Under the pieces are notes generated by a model that saw nothing but the letters and a program-made list of their open reading frames with translations, ran no database searches and was not told the DNA's origin. Positions 1 through 5,216 of a stretch of DNA of 6,104 bases are shown piece by piece; position 1 is the first letter of the stretch, and every line of letters starts with the position of its first letter. The stretch covers positions 1-6,104 of the forward strand of contig CABSMZ010000117.1 in assembly GCA_902478875.1 (NCBI GenBank). The letters run 5' to 3'. Source of the DNA: an uncultured Collinsella sp. Lineage in GTDB: Bacteria > Actinomycetota > Coriobacteriia > Coriobacteriales > Coriobacteriaceae. Both the position numbers and the translations under genes were made by a program.

Positions 1-42
1 CTCTCTCCGTCGTCGGCAGCGTCAGATGTGTATAAGAGACAG
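1..42 (+). other. Illumina Nextera (Tn5) adapter remnant, not genomic
   Basis: Bases 24-42 read AGATGTGTATAAGAGACAG, the 19-bp Tn5 mosaic end, and 10-23 read TCGTCGGCAGCGTC, the Nextera read-1 tail that precedes it. Bases 1-9 (CTCTCTCCG) lie where an index would sit and may be index or error sequence. Genomic DNA therefore starts at about base 43. The adapter creates an artificial GTG start at 28 and the false N-terminus MYKRQ in frame with the first permease. The match to the adapter is direct; that the window begins at a contig end is inferred. Confidence 0.97.
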
Positions 43-48
43 ACCAAG

Positions 49-69
49 AGGTCAAGACCTGGGGTCTTG
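49..69 (+). other. small overlapping hairpins ahead of the permease genes
   Basis: CAAGACC (53-59) and GGTCTTG (63-69) can form a 7-bp stem with a 3-base loop. AGGTC (49-53) and GACCT (56-60) form a competing stem. No T-run follows, so it does not look like a complete intrinsic terminator. In ABC importer operons a hairpin between the binding-protein gene and the permeases often tunes downstream expression, but here the upstream gene is not visible, so that role is a guess. Confidence 0.35.
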
Positions 70-85
70 TATAGGCGCATCGTCC

Positions 86-94
86 AAGGAAGGA
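86..94 (+). promoter_or_regulatory. ribosome binding site fixing the first permease start
   Basis: AAGGAAGGA ends 5 bases before the ATG at 100. It supports that ATG over the longer in-frame reading from the GTG at 28, which lies inside adapter sequence. Confidence 0.8.
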
Positions 95-99
95 ATCAA

Positions 100-846
100 A
101 TGCTCGAAGGATTATTTGACGCCGACCGTTGGTCGACGACATTTCAAAATATGGGGCCCTTCTGGGAGGGCTTCGGCGTGACGCTGCAAGTGGTCGTTGC
201 CGGCCTGCTGTTGTCGCTGGTGCTGGGCACGCTGCTGGGCGTGTTCTCTACCACTCGCTCGCGCGTGCTGCGCGCCATAAGCCGCGTGTACGTGGAGTTT
301 TACCAGAACACCCCGTTGCCCGTGCAGGTGCTCTTTATGTACATGGCCGGTCCGCAGTTTTTGCAGGCCATAACCGGTGCCGACCAGCCGGTGCGCATCG
401 CGCCGTTCGTGCTGGGCTTCTTGGGCGTGGGTCTGTATCACGCGGCCTACATTTCGGAGGTCATCCGCACTGGTATCGAGGCGGTTCCGCGCGGTCAGAT
501 GGAGGCGGCCCAGAGCCAGGGCTTCACCCGTGCGCAGGCGTACTGGTACATCGTACTGCCCCAGACATTCAAGATCATTCTGCCGCCGCTGTGCAACCAG
601 GCGCTCAACCTGGTCAAGAATACGTCGGTGCTGGCGCTTGTGGCCGGCGGCGACCTTATGTACCGTTCCGACAACTTTGTGAGTCTGTACGGTTACCTGC
701 AGGGATACATCGTCTGCTGCCTTATGTACTTCATCATCTGCTTTCCGCTCGCCATACTGGTGCAGTGGCTCGAGCGCCGCTCCAAGGAGCGTCCGCGCGG
801 TGTGAGCCTGGCCGAGCTGGGGCTCGACAACGTAGAGGAGGCCTAG
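100..846 (+). CDS. polar amino-acid ABC transporter permease (HisM/GlnP family), first of pair
   Basis: Inner-membrane permease of a polar amino-acid ABC importer, 248 residues, normal size for the family. A hydrophobic N-terminal helix (about 28-50) is followed by the family's NTPLPVQ-type stretch at 70-76. More membrane segments lie near 75-90, 100-120 and 200-222. The EAA loop that docks on the ATPase is clear: EAAQSQGF at 135-142, with the LPQ end at 153-155. The ATG at 100 is chosen for its AAGGAAGGA ribosome site and because the longer open frame begins in adapter DNA. The stop is 3 bp before the second permease, so the two are surely co-transcribed and probably form a heterodimer. The periplasmic-type binding protein and ATPase must lie outside the window. 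Permease sequence alone does not settle the substrate; glutamine, glutamate, histidine or arginine are all possible. Confidence 0.93.
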   Translation: MLEGLFDADRWSTTFQNMGPFWEGFGVTLQVVVAGLLLSLVLGTLLGVFSTTRSRVLRAISRVYVEFYQNTPLPVQVLFMYMAGPQFLQAITGADQPVRIAPFVLGFLGVGLYHAAYISEVIRTGIEAVPRGQMEAAQSQGFTRAQAYWYIVLPQTFKIILPPLCNQALNLVKNTSVLALVAGGDLMYRSDNFVSLYGYLQGYIVCCLMYFIICFPLAILVQWLERRSKERPRGVSLAELGLDNVEEA

Positions 847-849
847 CGC

Positions 850-1488
850 ATGGAAATCTTCAACGCGACCAACCTGCTCTACATTTGGGGCGGCTTTGTT
901 AAGACGATCGAGATCTCGGCGCTGTCGATCTTTTTCTCGCTCATCTTTGGCACGGTACTGGCGCTCGTTAAAAGCTATGCGCCCCGCCCGTTCCGTATTT
1001 TGGTGAGCGCCTATATCGAGCTGTTCCGCTGCACGCCAAACCTGCTGTGGATCCTGTTTATCTACTTTACGGTGCAGGGTTTGGACATTGTGATTTCGAC
1101 CATCGCTTTTACGCTGTTCACCAGCGCTGTTATGGCCGAGATTGTGCGCGGCGGCCTCAACTCGATTCCGCGCGGCCAGTTTGAGGCGGCGCAGAGCCAG
1201 GGCTTTGGCTTCTTTGCCACCATGCGCTACATCATTCTGCCGCAGACGTTTAAGACGATCATTCCGGCGCTGTTTAGCCAGTGCACAACTGTCATTAAGG
1301 ACAGCTCGTATCTTTCGGGCATTAACGTGGCCGAACTCATGTACACGGCAAACGTCGTGATGGCCCACGCGATCGACCTGTCGCAGGTGCTTATGCTCTA
1401 CGGCCTGGTTTTCGCGATGTACTTTGTGCTCAACTTTGGTATCTCGCTGCTGGTCCGAGCGTATCAGCGCCGTATCGTAGCCGCATAG
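850..1488 (+). CDS. polar amino-acid ABC transporter permease (HisM/GlnP family), second of pair
   Basis: Partner inner-membrane permease, 212 residues, the usual length for this family. Hydrophobic segments lie near 13-41, 64-75, 83-98 and 181-203. The family stretch RCTPNLLWILF is at 60-70, and the EAA loop EAAQSQGF at 112-119 ends in LPQ at 130-132. That loop is almost identical to the one in the preceding permease, as expected for two subunits contacting one ATPase dimer. The start ATG at 850 is preceded by GAGGAGG at 835-841, which lies inside the end of the upstream gene, with an 8-base spacer. This tight arrangement suggests translational coupling. A 108-bp palindrome begins at the last base of its stop codon and marks the apparent end of the operon. 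Substrate not resolved. Confidence 0.93.
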   Translation: MEIFNATNLLYIWGGFVKTIEISALSIFFSLIFGTVLALVKSYAPRPFRILVSAYIELFRCTPNLLWILFIYFTVQGLDIVISTIAFTLFTSAVMAEIVRGGLNSIPRGQFEAAQSQGFGFFATMRYIILPQTFKTIIPALFSQCTTVIKDSSYLSGINVAELMYTANVVMAHAIDLSQVLMLYGLVFAMYFVLNFGISLLVRAYQRRIVAA

Positions 1489-1595
1489 TCCTGCTTCCCC
1501 AAGCACGGCACCTTGCCCCTCAATCGTCACTTGCGTACATTTAGTACGCGGCGCTCCTCTTTCGGGGCAATCTGCCGCACTTGGGAAACCAGGAC
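1488..1595. repeat. 108-bp imperfect palindrome (REP/MITE-like or operon-end hairpin)
   Basis: Paired blocks share one centre near 1541: GTCCTG 1488-1493 with CAGGAC 1590-1595; CCCAAG 1498-1503 with CTTGGG 1580-1585; CGGCA 1506-1510 with TGCCG 1573-1577; TTGCCCC 1513-1519 with GGGGCAA 1564-1570; and GCGTAC 1533-1538 with GTACGC 1544-1549 around an ATTTA loop. The unpaired bases between the outer blocks are of equal length on both sides, so the outer arms fold with only symmetric internal loops. No T-run follows the 3' arm, so it is not a standard intrinsic terminator. It could be a small palindromic mobile element or an mRNA 3'-end stabiliser. An alternative pairing also exists: GTCACTT 1526-1532 with AAGTGAC 1602-1608. 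Confidence 0.75.
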
Positions 1596-1659
1596 GGTCG
1601 TAAGTGACAAAATGGGAATCAGGAATCGCCTATTTTTCATTTGTTAGAAAGGAATCGCG

Positions 1660-2283
1660 ATGAGCGATCTGGAGAATAAGAAGAATCCTGTGGTCATTAC
1701 CATCGCGCGCGACTTTGGCGCCGAGGGCCACGAGATTGGTCGCATGCTTGCCGACGAGTTGGGGATTCCGCTGTACGATAACGAGCTGCTGGTGCGCGCG
1801 TCGCTGCGCGCGGGCGAGTCGCTCGATAAGATGGCCGCCTATGACGAGCGTCTGGCCGTGGAGAACATGGCGTTTCTGCCCGACCGTTACGACGCGCGCT
1901 CGTACTCGGACAAGTTGTTCCAAAAGATGAGCCAGGTGATTTTGGATCTGGGCGAGACCGAGAGCTGCATTATCGAAGGCCGTCTGTCCGATTATCTGCT
2001 GCGCAACAACCCCAACCACATTGCCGTGCTGGTGACCGCACCCTTTGAGGACCGCGTCGAGATCGTGCGCAAGAAGCGTGGCCTTAATAAAAAGAAAGGT
2101 GCCAAGCTGGTCAAGCAGCAGCAGAAGGCGCGCGAGGCGTTCTATAAGCGCTATAGCGCCGGAAAGTGGAAGATGACGAGCGGCAAGGATATCGTCGTCA
2201 ACCGCGCCAAGCTGGGCCGCGAGGGCTGCAAGGACGTTATCGCCGCTGCCTACCGCTACAAAGTGGCCCAGCTCGAAGGCTAA
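1660..2283 (+). CDS. cytidylate kinase-like family protein
   Basis: A 207-residue cytoplasmic protein of the cytidylate kinase-like group (Cytidylate_kin_2 type). The N-terminus VVITIARDFGAEGHEIG (11-27) followed by LADELGIPLYD (30-40) is the family's hallmark. It sits where true CMP kinases have a Walker A loop but lacks the GK[ST] end. IIEGRLSDYLL (104-114), the strand IAVLVTAP (121-128) and an arginine/lysine-rich lid-like stretch (131-153) follow the kinase layout, and DIVVNRAKLG (177-186) is a second family block near the C-terminus. The start is supported by AGAAAGGA at 1646-1653, 6 bases upstream. It appears to be a single-gene unit, closed by a strong terminator at 2290-2326. Members of this family are usually annotated by similarity only; whether this one phosphorylates CMP is unknown. 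Confidence 0.88.
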   Translation: MSDLENKKNPVVITIARDFGAEGHEIGRMLADELGIPLYDNELLVRASLRAGESLDKMAAYDERLAVENMAFLPDRYDARSYSDKLFQKMSQVILDLGETESCIIEGRLSDYLLRNNPNHIAVLVTAPFEDRVEIVRKKRGLNKKKGAKLVKQQQKAREAFYKRYSAGKWKMTSGKDIVVNRAKLGREGCKDVIAAAYRYKVAQLEG

Positions 2284-2289
2284 CCGACC

Positions 2290-2326
2290 AAAAACCACCA
2301 CAAAGGGGACCTTTGTGGTGGTTTTT
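2290..2326. terminator. bidirectional intrinsic terminator between converging genes
   Basis: A perfect 17-bp stem, 2290-2306 with 2310-2326, has a 3-base GGA loop. The arm is AAAAACCACCACAAAGG, so both strands end in a T-run: TTTTT at 2322-2326 on plus, and the complement of 2290-2294 on minus. It lies 6 bases after the kinase stop and 4 bases beyond the stop of the minus-strand gene at 2331, so it can end both transcripts. Its core recurs inverted at 5097-5129. Confidence 0.93.
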
Positions 2327-2330
2327 GTTT

Positions 2331-3209
2331 TTAGGCCGAGGGGAAGACCTTGGTGAGACCGGCGCGCGTCTGCGTGTCGGTCTTTTGGTAGATAGAGCTC
2401 AGGTGGCGCTGTACCATGCGCATCGAGATGCCGAGCTCCTCGGCGATCTGCTTGAGCGGGCGTTCGTCCTGGGTTACGGCCACGAGCACGTCGACTTCGC
2501 GCGGGGTGAGAGCGTGATCGGCGATGAAGGCCTGACGCTGCTCCTCGATACTCGGTGCTGCCAGTGCCTCCTCGGCAAGCTGTTGATGTTCGCGCTCCTG
2601 CTCGGTTTGGGGCAGGCGGAACAAGCCGGCTGCCACGAATGCTGCGCAGGCGGCGACGAGCAAAACGAGCGCGCCGATCATGATGAGAGCAACGTTGCCC
2701 GAGGTCACGAGGGCAAGCGAGATGCCCGATGTGGTGAAAGCGCATACATTGTTGGCGGCGCGCCCCATGCCAGCCCAAAGGGCGGGCGCATGCATGCGCG
2801 GTGCCAGCTGTGTAAAGGTGGCGGTAAAGAACGTGACGAAAAAGCCCGAGCTCAGGTAAAAGACGACAAGGCCCAGGTTGGGATCGGCGCCGGCCTCCAC
2901 GGCCAGGATGGAAATGGTCGAGAGCACGGCGATGCCGAGCATGACAAGTCCCATGTAGCGGCGCTCGGCAAGATCAAAGATAACACCGGCGGCAAGGCCG
3001 CTTGCCGCCAAAAAGAGGCGCGGCCAGGCTTGCACGGCAATGGTGCCGTGGGCGTTGGAGAGTGTGACCACGTTGTCGAGGGTCGAGAACAAGCAGGCAA
3101 GAATCATGACGAGCGCGATGCTCCAGCATGCCTGTTTGGCGAGGGCATGAGAGGGCTCAACAAAGGGATTGATGGCAGGCCTTTCGGGGGGCGCGCTTGG
3201 CAATCGCAT
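2331..3209 (-). CDS. membrane-anchored LuxR-type regulator with half-length MFS-like domain
   Basis: A 292-residue predicted membrane transcription regulator. Six hydrophobic segments lie near 29-49, 62-80, 86-104, 111-135, 153-170 and 172-197. The loop GVIFDLAERRYMG (75-87) resembles MFS motif A. A charged, coiled-coil-like linker (201-228) leads to a C-terminal LuxR/GerE helix-turn-helix: LTPREVDVLV (234-243), then IAEELGISMRMVQRHLSSIY (255-274) with the recognition helix near 262-272. Related Coriobacteriia proteins commonly carry about twelve membrane helices, so this one seems to hold half of the transporter-like sensor. The ATG at 3209 has a weak AAAAGG 8 bases upstream. An in-frame extension to 3383 exists but would overlap the ribosome site and start of the divergent gene, and its residues are not protein-like. 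The divergent surface-protein gene is a natural candidate target, though not proven. The ligand is unknown. Confidence 0.85.
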   Translation of the reverse strand: MRLPSAPPERPAINPFVEPSHALAKQACWSIALVMILACLFSTLDNVVTLSNAHGTIAVQAWPRLFLAASGLAAGVIFDLAERRYMGLVMLGIAVLSTISILAVEAGADPNLGLVVFYLSSGFFVTFFTATFTQLAPRMHAPALWAGMGRAANNVCAFTTSGISLALVTSGNVALIMIGALVLLVAACAAFVAAGLFRLPQTEQEREHQQLAEEALAAPSIEEQRQAFIADHALTPREVDVLVAVTQDERPLKQIAEELGISMRMVQRHLSSIYQKTDTQTRAGLTKVFPSA

Positions 3210-3278
3210 GCTCGTTGCCTTTTGCGCTGGCAGGTGCGCCACATGAGAATTTGTGCCCCGGGATCCGGATATCTTCCC

Positions 3279-3293
3279 GTAACATGGTGTTAC
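3279..3293. promoter_or_regulatory. operator-like palindrome in the divergent intergenic region
   Basis: GTAACA (3279-3284), a TGG spacer and TGTTAC (3288-3293) form a perfect 6-bp inverted repeat about 30 bp upstream of the surface-protein ATG and 70 bp upstream of the LuxR-type gene. A looser flanking repeat, CGGGA 3259-3263 with TCCCG 3275-3279, lies beside it. I could not identify convincing -35/-10 boxes for either gene. Binding by the adjacent regulator is inferred from position and symmetry only. Confidence 0.4.
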
Positions 3294-3311
3294 AGAAGCA
3301 CCCCTTACGAC

Positions 3312-3318
3312 AAGGAGG
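3312..3318 (+). promoter_or_regulatory. strong ribosome binding site of the surface-protein gene
   Basis: AAGGAGG lies 5 bases before the ATG at 3324. It decides the start, because the same reading frame is open far upstream (from 2166) only as a shadow of the minus-strand gene. Confidence 0.9.
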
Positions 3319-3323
3319 CTCAT

Positions 3324-4886
3324 ATGCGAAAGCAAATCCATGACAACCCAATCGACCACGGCCGCGCGTGCGCGCTCTCTCACGGAACGTGGCGTCGCGT
3401 GGGCGCCAAGCTCGCCTGCGCGGGGGCTTGCGCGCTCATGGTCGGTCAGCTGCTGCTACCCAGCGTGGCGCTCGCCGCCAAATGGGTCAACGTCGGCGGC
3501 ACGCAGTACAACAAGGGCGCCGGCGACGAGGCCGGAACGTGGTCCTGGGACGGCGCCGACGACATGAAGCTCAATGGCTACAACGGCGCCGGTATCAGCG
3601 CTCAGGGCAACCTCAATATCGGCGTGACGGGCACCAACACCGTAACGGCCGATTCCTTGCAGAGCGCTATCGAGGTCAAGGACGGCAACCTTGCCATCAC
3701 GGGGGAGGGAACCCTCAACGCGACGGCCGAACCACAGAAGAGCAGGAGCGCTGTTAAGGTCGAGTGCGGTAGCCTCGCCATCTCGGGCGACGTGACTCTC
3801 AACGCGACGGCCGGGACCGATACGATAGCGGTTTCGGGGGACGGTAAGGCCGGCGGCGACGTGGACATCCGCGGTGCCAACGTTAACGTGACGGCAACGA
3901 ACAAAGTGCCTCATACCATCGGCATTCATACGCGGGCAGGCAACATAACCATTAACGAGGGCGCCGACGTCCACGTCGAGGCGGAGGCGAATGGGGGGCT
4001 CAATGCCGTTGCAGTCTATGCCGAAAACATCTCCTCCGAGCATGGAGGCCGCATCGCGGTGGATAACGCAAAATTAGATGCGGCGGCGCGTAATGCAAAC
4101 ATGTTGTCGGTCGCCCTGTATTCGTCCGGGGGTAAGGATATATATTTGAGTATTACCAACGGGGCGGATGCTACGCTCGTGGCGAGTGATAGTGTCGAGG
4201 TTTTGGATGGTGTTTGGATGCGCGCGCAGGACGGCGTGTCGCGGGTGCTCGTCGAGAATTCGAGCCTTACAGTTCGATGCGGTGACGGAACTGGCCACAG
4301 TCGTAAACATGGCTACGGAATATATTCCCAGTCCGGCTCCCAGTCCGCCATCCCTCGAATTGACATCATTAATTCAAATGTTGAGGTGTCGGGTAATGCA
4401 GCGGCAATCTACGCTGTCAATCAAGGTGATGCAGCCCCTTGTCTCTCAATTGATGGCGGATCGGTAGTTACGACTCCCGCCGGCGGCATTGTGCGAGAAA
4501 CTACGGGAAACGGACTCGTCATCGGTGCTGCCGGGTCGTCCACTATCCAGGATGTTAGGACCTCCGACGAGGTTGCCCGCAGCGTGGTAATCAGCTCCGG
4601 AGATGCGGTCGAGCCTGAGCCCACGCCGCAGCCTGAGCCTACCCCGGCTCCCACGCCGCAGCCAGGCGGCGGAAGTGAGACTGGCACGCCGTCCGTGACG
4701 CTGACTCAGGCGAGTTCCACGACTGCTGCCTCCAAGCCGGCCGCGAAGGCCACCGCTGCCCAGAAGTCCGTGGGCACTCTGGCCGCCACGGGCGACAACG
4801 CCGCGACGGCGGCAGCGGCCCTTGGCATCGCCGGCGCAACCGTTGCCGCTGCCGGCATCGCCGCAACCAAGCGCCGCAAGCGCTAG
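3324..4886 (+). CDS. secreted, sortase-anchored beta-helix-like surface protein
   Basis: A 520-residue cell-wall surface protein of unknown ligand. Signal peptide: arginine/lysine residues at 24-29, a hydrophobic core around 30-45, and a likely cut after A51 in VALAA. The mature part opens with a TWSWDGADDMKLNGYNGAGI block (72-91), then short strand-rich repeats of the type GNLNI, GNLAITGEGTLNAT and GSLAISGDVTLNAT. Residues 114-141 and 142-169 align as a 28-residue repeat. This pattern resembles the parallel beta-helix, carbohydrate-binding Cthe_2159-like proteins, which is an inference from repeat style. A wall-spanning proline linker (430-447, EPEPTPQP and similar) and an Ala/Ser/Thr-rich stretch lead to LAATG at 486-490, a hydrophobic helix and the tail KRRKR. 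That is a complete sortase signal of the LAXTG kind used by actinobacterial class E sortases. No sortase gene is in view. Base composition falls in roughly the last third of the ligand region. Confidence 0.9.
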   Translation: MRKQIHDNPIDHGRACALSHGTWRRVGAKLACAGACALMVGQLLLPSVALAAKWVNVGGTQYNKGAGDEAGTWSWDGADDMKLNGYNGAGISAQGNLNIGVTGTNTVTADSLQSAIEVKDGNLAITGEGTLNATAEPQKSRSAVKVECGSLAISGDVTLNATAGTDTIAVSGDGKAGGDVDIRGANVNVTATNKVPHTIGIHTRAGNITINEGADVHVEAEANGGLNAVAVYAENISSEHGGRIAVDNAKLDAAARNANMLSVALYSSGGKDIYLSITNGADATLVASDSVEVLDGVWMRAQDGVSRVLVENSSLTVRCGDGTGHSRKHGYGIYSQSGSQSAIPRIDIINSNVEVSGNAAAIYAVNQGDAAPCLSIDGGSVVTTPAGGIVRETTGNGLVIGAAGSSTIQDVRTSDEVARSVVISSGDAVEPEPTPQPEPTPAPTPQPGGGSETGTPSVTLTQASSTTAASKPAAKATAAQKSVGTLAATGDNAATAAAALGIAGATVAAAGIAATKRRKR

Positions 4887-4923
4887 GCTTTTGGTGGCAG
4901 CGCCCATTCTCGGCTTTTACAAA

Positions 4924-4980
4924 ATCTCAATCTGTAACACCAAACTGCCCAAAACGGCTCTAGATGTTACAGATTGAGAT
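4924..4980. repeat. 57-bp palindromic unit, copy 1
   Basis: ATCTCAATCTGTAACA (4924-4939) and TGTTACAGATTGAGAT (4965-4980) are perfect 16-base inverted arms around a 25-base centre. It lies 38 bp after the surface-protein stop. No T-run follows, so a simple terminator is unlikely. The unit recurs with the same length at 5005-5061. Candidates are a small non-autonomous mobile element, a paired binding site, or an RNA hairpin. Confidence 0.85.
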
Positions 4981-5004
4981 GAACTGTTCGGCCGCCAACC
5001 TAAC

Positions 5005-5061
5005 GTCTCGATCTGTAACACGTAGCGAGGAATTTGGTCTCTAACTGTTACAGATTGAGAC
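5005..5061. repeat. 57-bp palindromic unit, copy 2
   Basis: GTCTCGATCTGTAACA (5005-5020) and TGTTACAGATTGAGAC (5046-5061) pair with one mismatch around a 25-base centre. Arm and centre lengths equal those of copy 1. The outermost base changed on both sides (A/T in copy 1, G/C in copy 2), which keeps the pair. The centres are largely unrelated except for a shared CTCTA near the right arm. The 24 bp between the copies shows nothing recognisable. Confidence 0.85.
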
Positions 5062-5095
5062 AAACGTCGGAATCGGTTCGCCGACCAGGCCCCAA

Positions 5096-5130
5096 ACCAC
5101 CACAAAGGTGCCTGTCCCCTTTGTGGTGGT
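5096..5130. repeat. second, inverted copy of the CCACCACAAAGG hairpin
   Basis: ACCACCACAAAGG (5096-5108) pairs with CCTTTGTGGTGGT (5118-5130), a 13-bp perfect stem with a 9-base loop TGCCTGTCC. Read on the minus strand, 5097-5129 equals the terminator core at 2295-2321 except for six extra bases, AGGCAC, in the loop. Unlike the first copy it lacks an A/T-run on both sides, so it should terminate poorly, if at all. It may be a member of a dispersed palindromic repeat family. Confidence 0.8.
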
Positions 5131-5150
5131 GGAGCGGGCGGCCGGCATAG

Positions 5151-5188
5151 AAAAAGTCCCCGCCGGGCGTGTGCTCGACGGGGACTTT
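5151..5188 (-). terminator. intrinsic terminator of the glutamate synthase-type gene
   Basis: On the minus strand AAAGTCCCCG and CGGGGACTTT form a 10-bp stem (plus positions 5179-5188 and 5153-5162) with a 16-base loop. The 3' end runs into CTTTTT (complement of 5151-5156). It starts 28 bases past the stop codon at 5217, the expected place for that gene's terminator. Confidence 0.88.
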
Positions 5189-5216
5189 GCCGTTTGGTGG
5201 CTAGCGCTGTAGGTGA

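Noticed and set aside
28..99. N-terminal extension of the first permease from the GTG at 28
   Set aside because: The first codons are Nextera adapter, and a good ribosome site precedes the ATG at 100.
112..1530. 472-codon open frame on the minus strand
   Set aside because: It lies opposite two clear permease genes, is rich in Arg/Gln/His as expected of an antisense shadow in G/C-rich DNA, and shows no family motif.
1630..2778. 382-codon open frame on the minus strand
   Set aside because: It crosses the terminator and is antisense to the kinase-like gene while also overlapping the LuxR-type gene in another frame; its composition is shadow-like.
3260..3273. GGATCC and GATATC side by side, suggesting a cloning-vector joint
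   Set aside because: Two six-base restriction sites can occur by chance, and both sides read as continuous native intergenic sequence with no vector match that I recognise.
3250..3285. Promoter built from TTGTGC and TAACAT
   Set aside because: The spacing (23 bases) is wrong for a sigma-70-type promoter and no better pair was found, so no promoter was called.
2166..3323. Upstream extension of the surface-protein reading frame
   Set aside because: It runs antisense to the LuxR-type gene and through a terminator. The signal peptide and AAGGAGG site place the start at 3324.
3210..3383. 58-residue N-terminal extension of the LuxR-type protein
   Set aside because: It would overlap the ribosome site and first codons of the divergent gene, and it adds no membrane helix or recognisable motif.
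4924..5061. CRISPR array
   Set aside because: The repeats alternate in orientation and number only four arms in two hairpins; spacing is not that of direct repeats, and no cas gene is present.
4917..5105. 62-codon minus-strand open frame in the repeat region
   Set aside because: It consists mostly of the palindromic units, and the repeated LQIE and SQSVT strings are just the arms translated.
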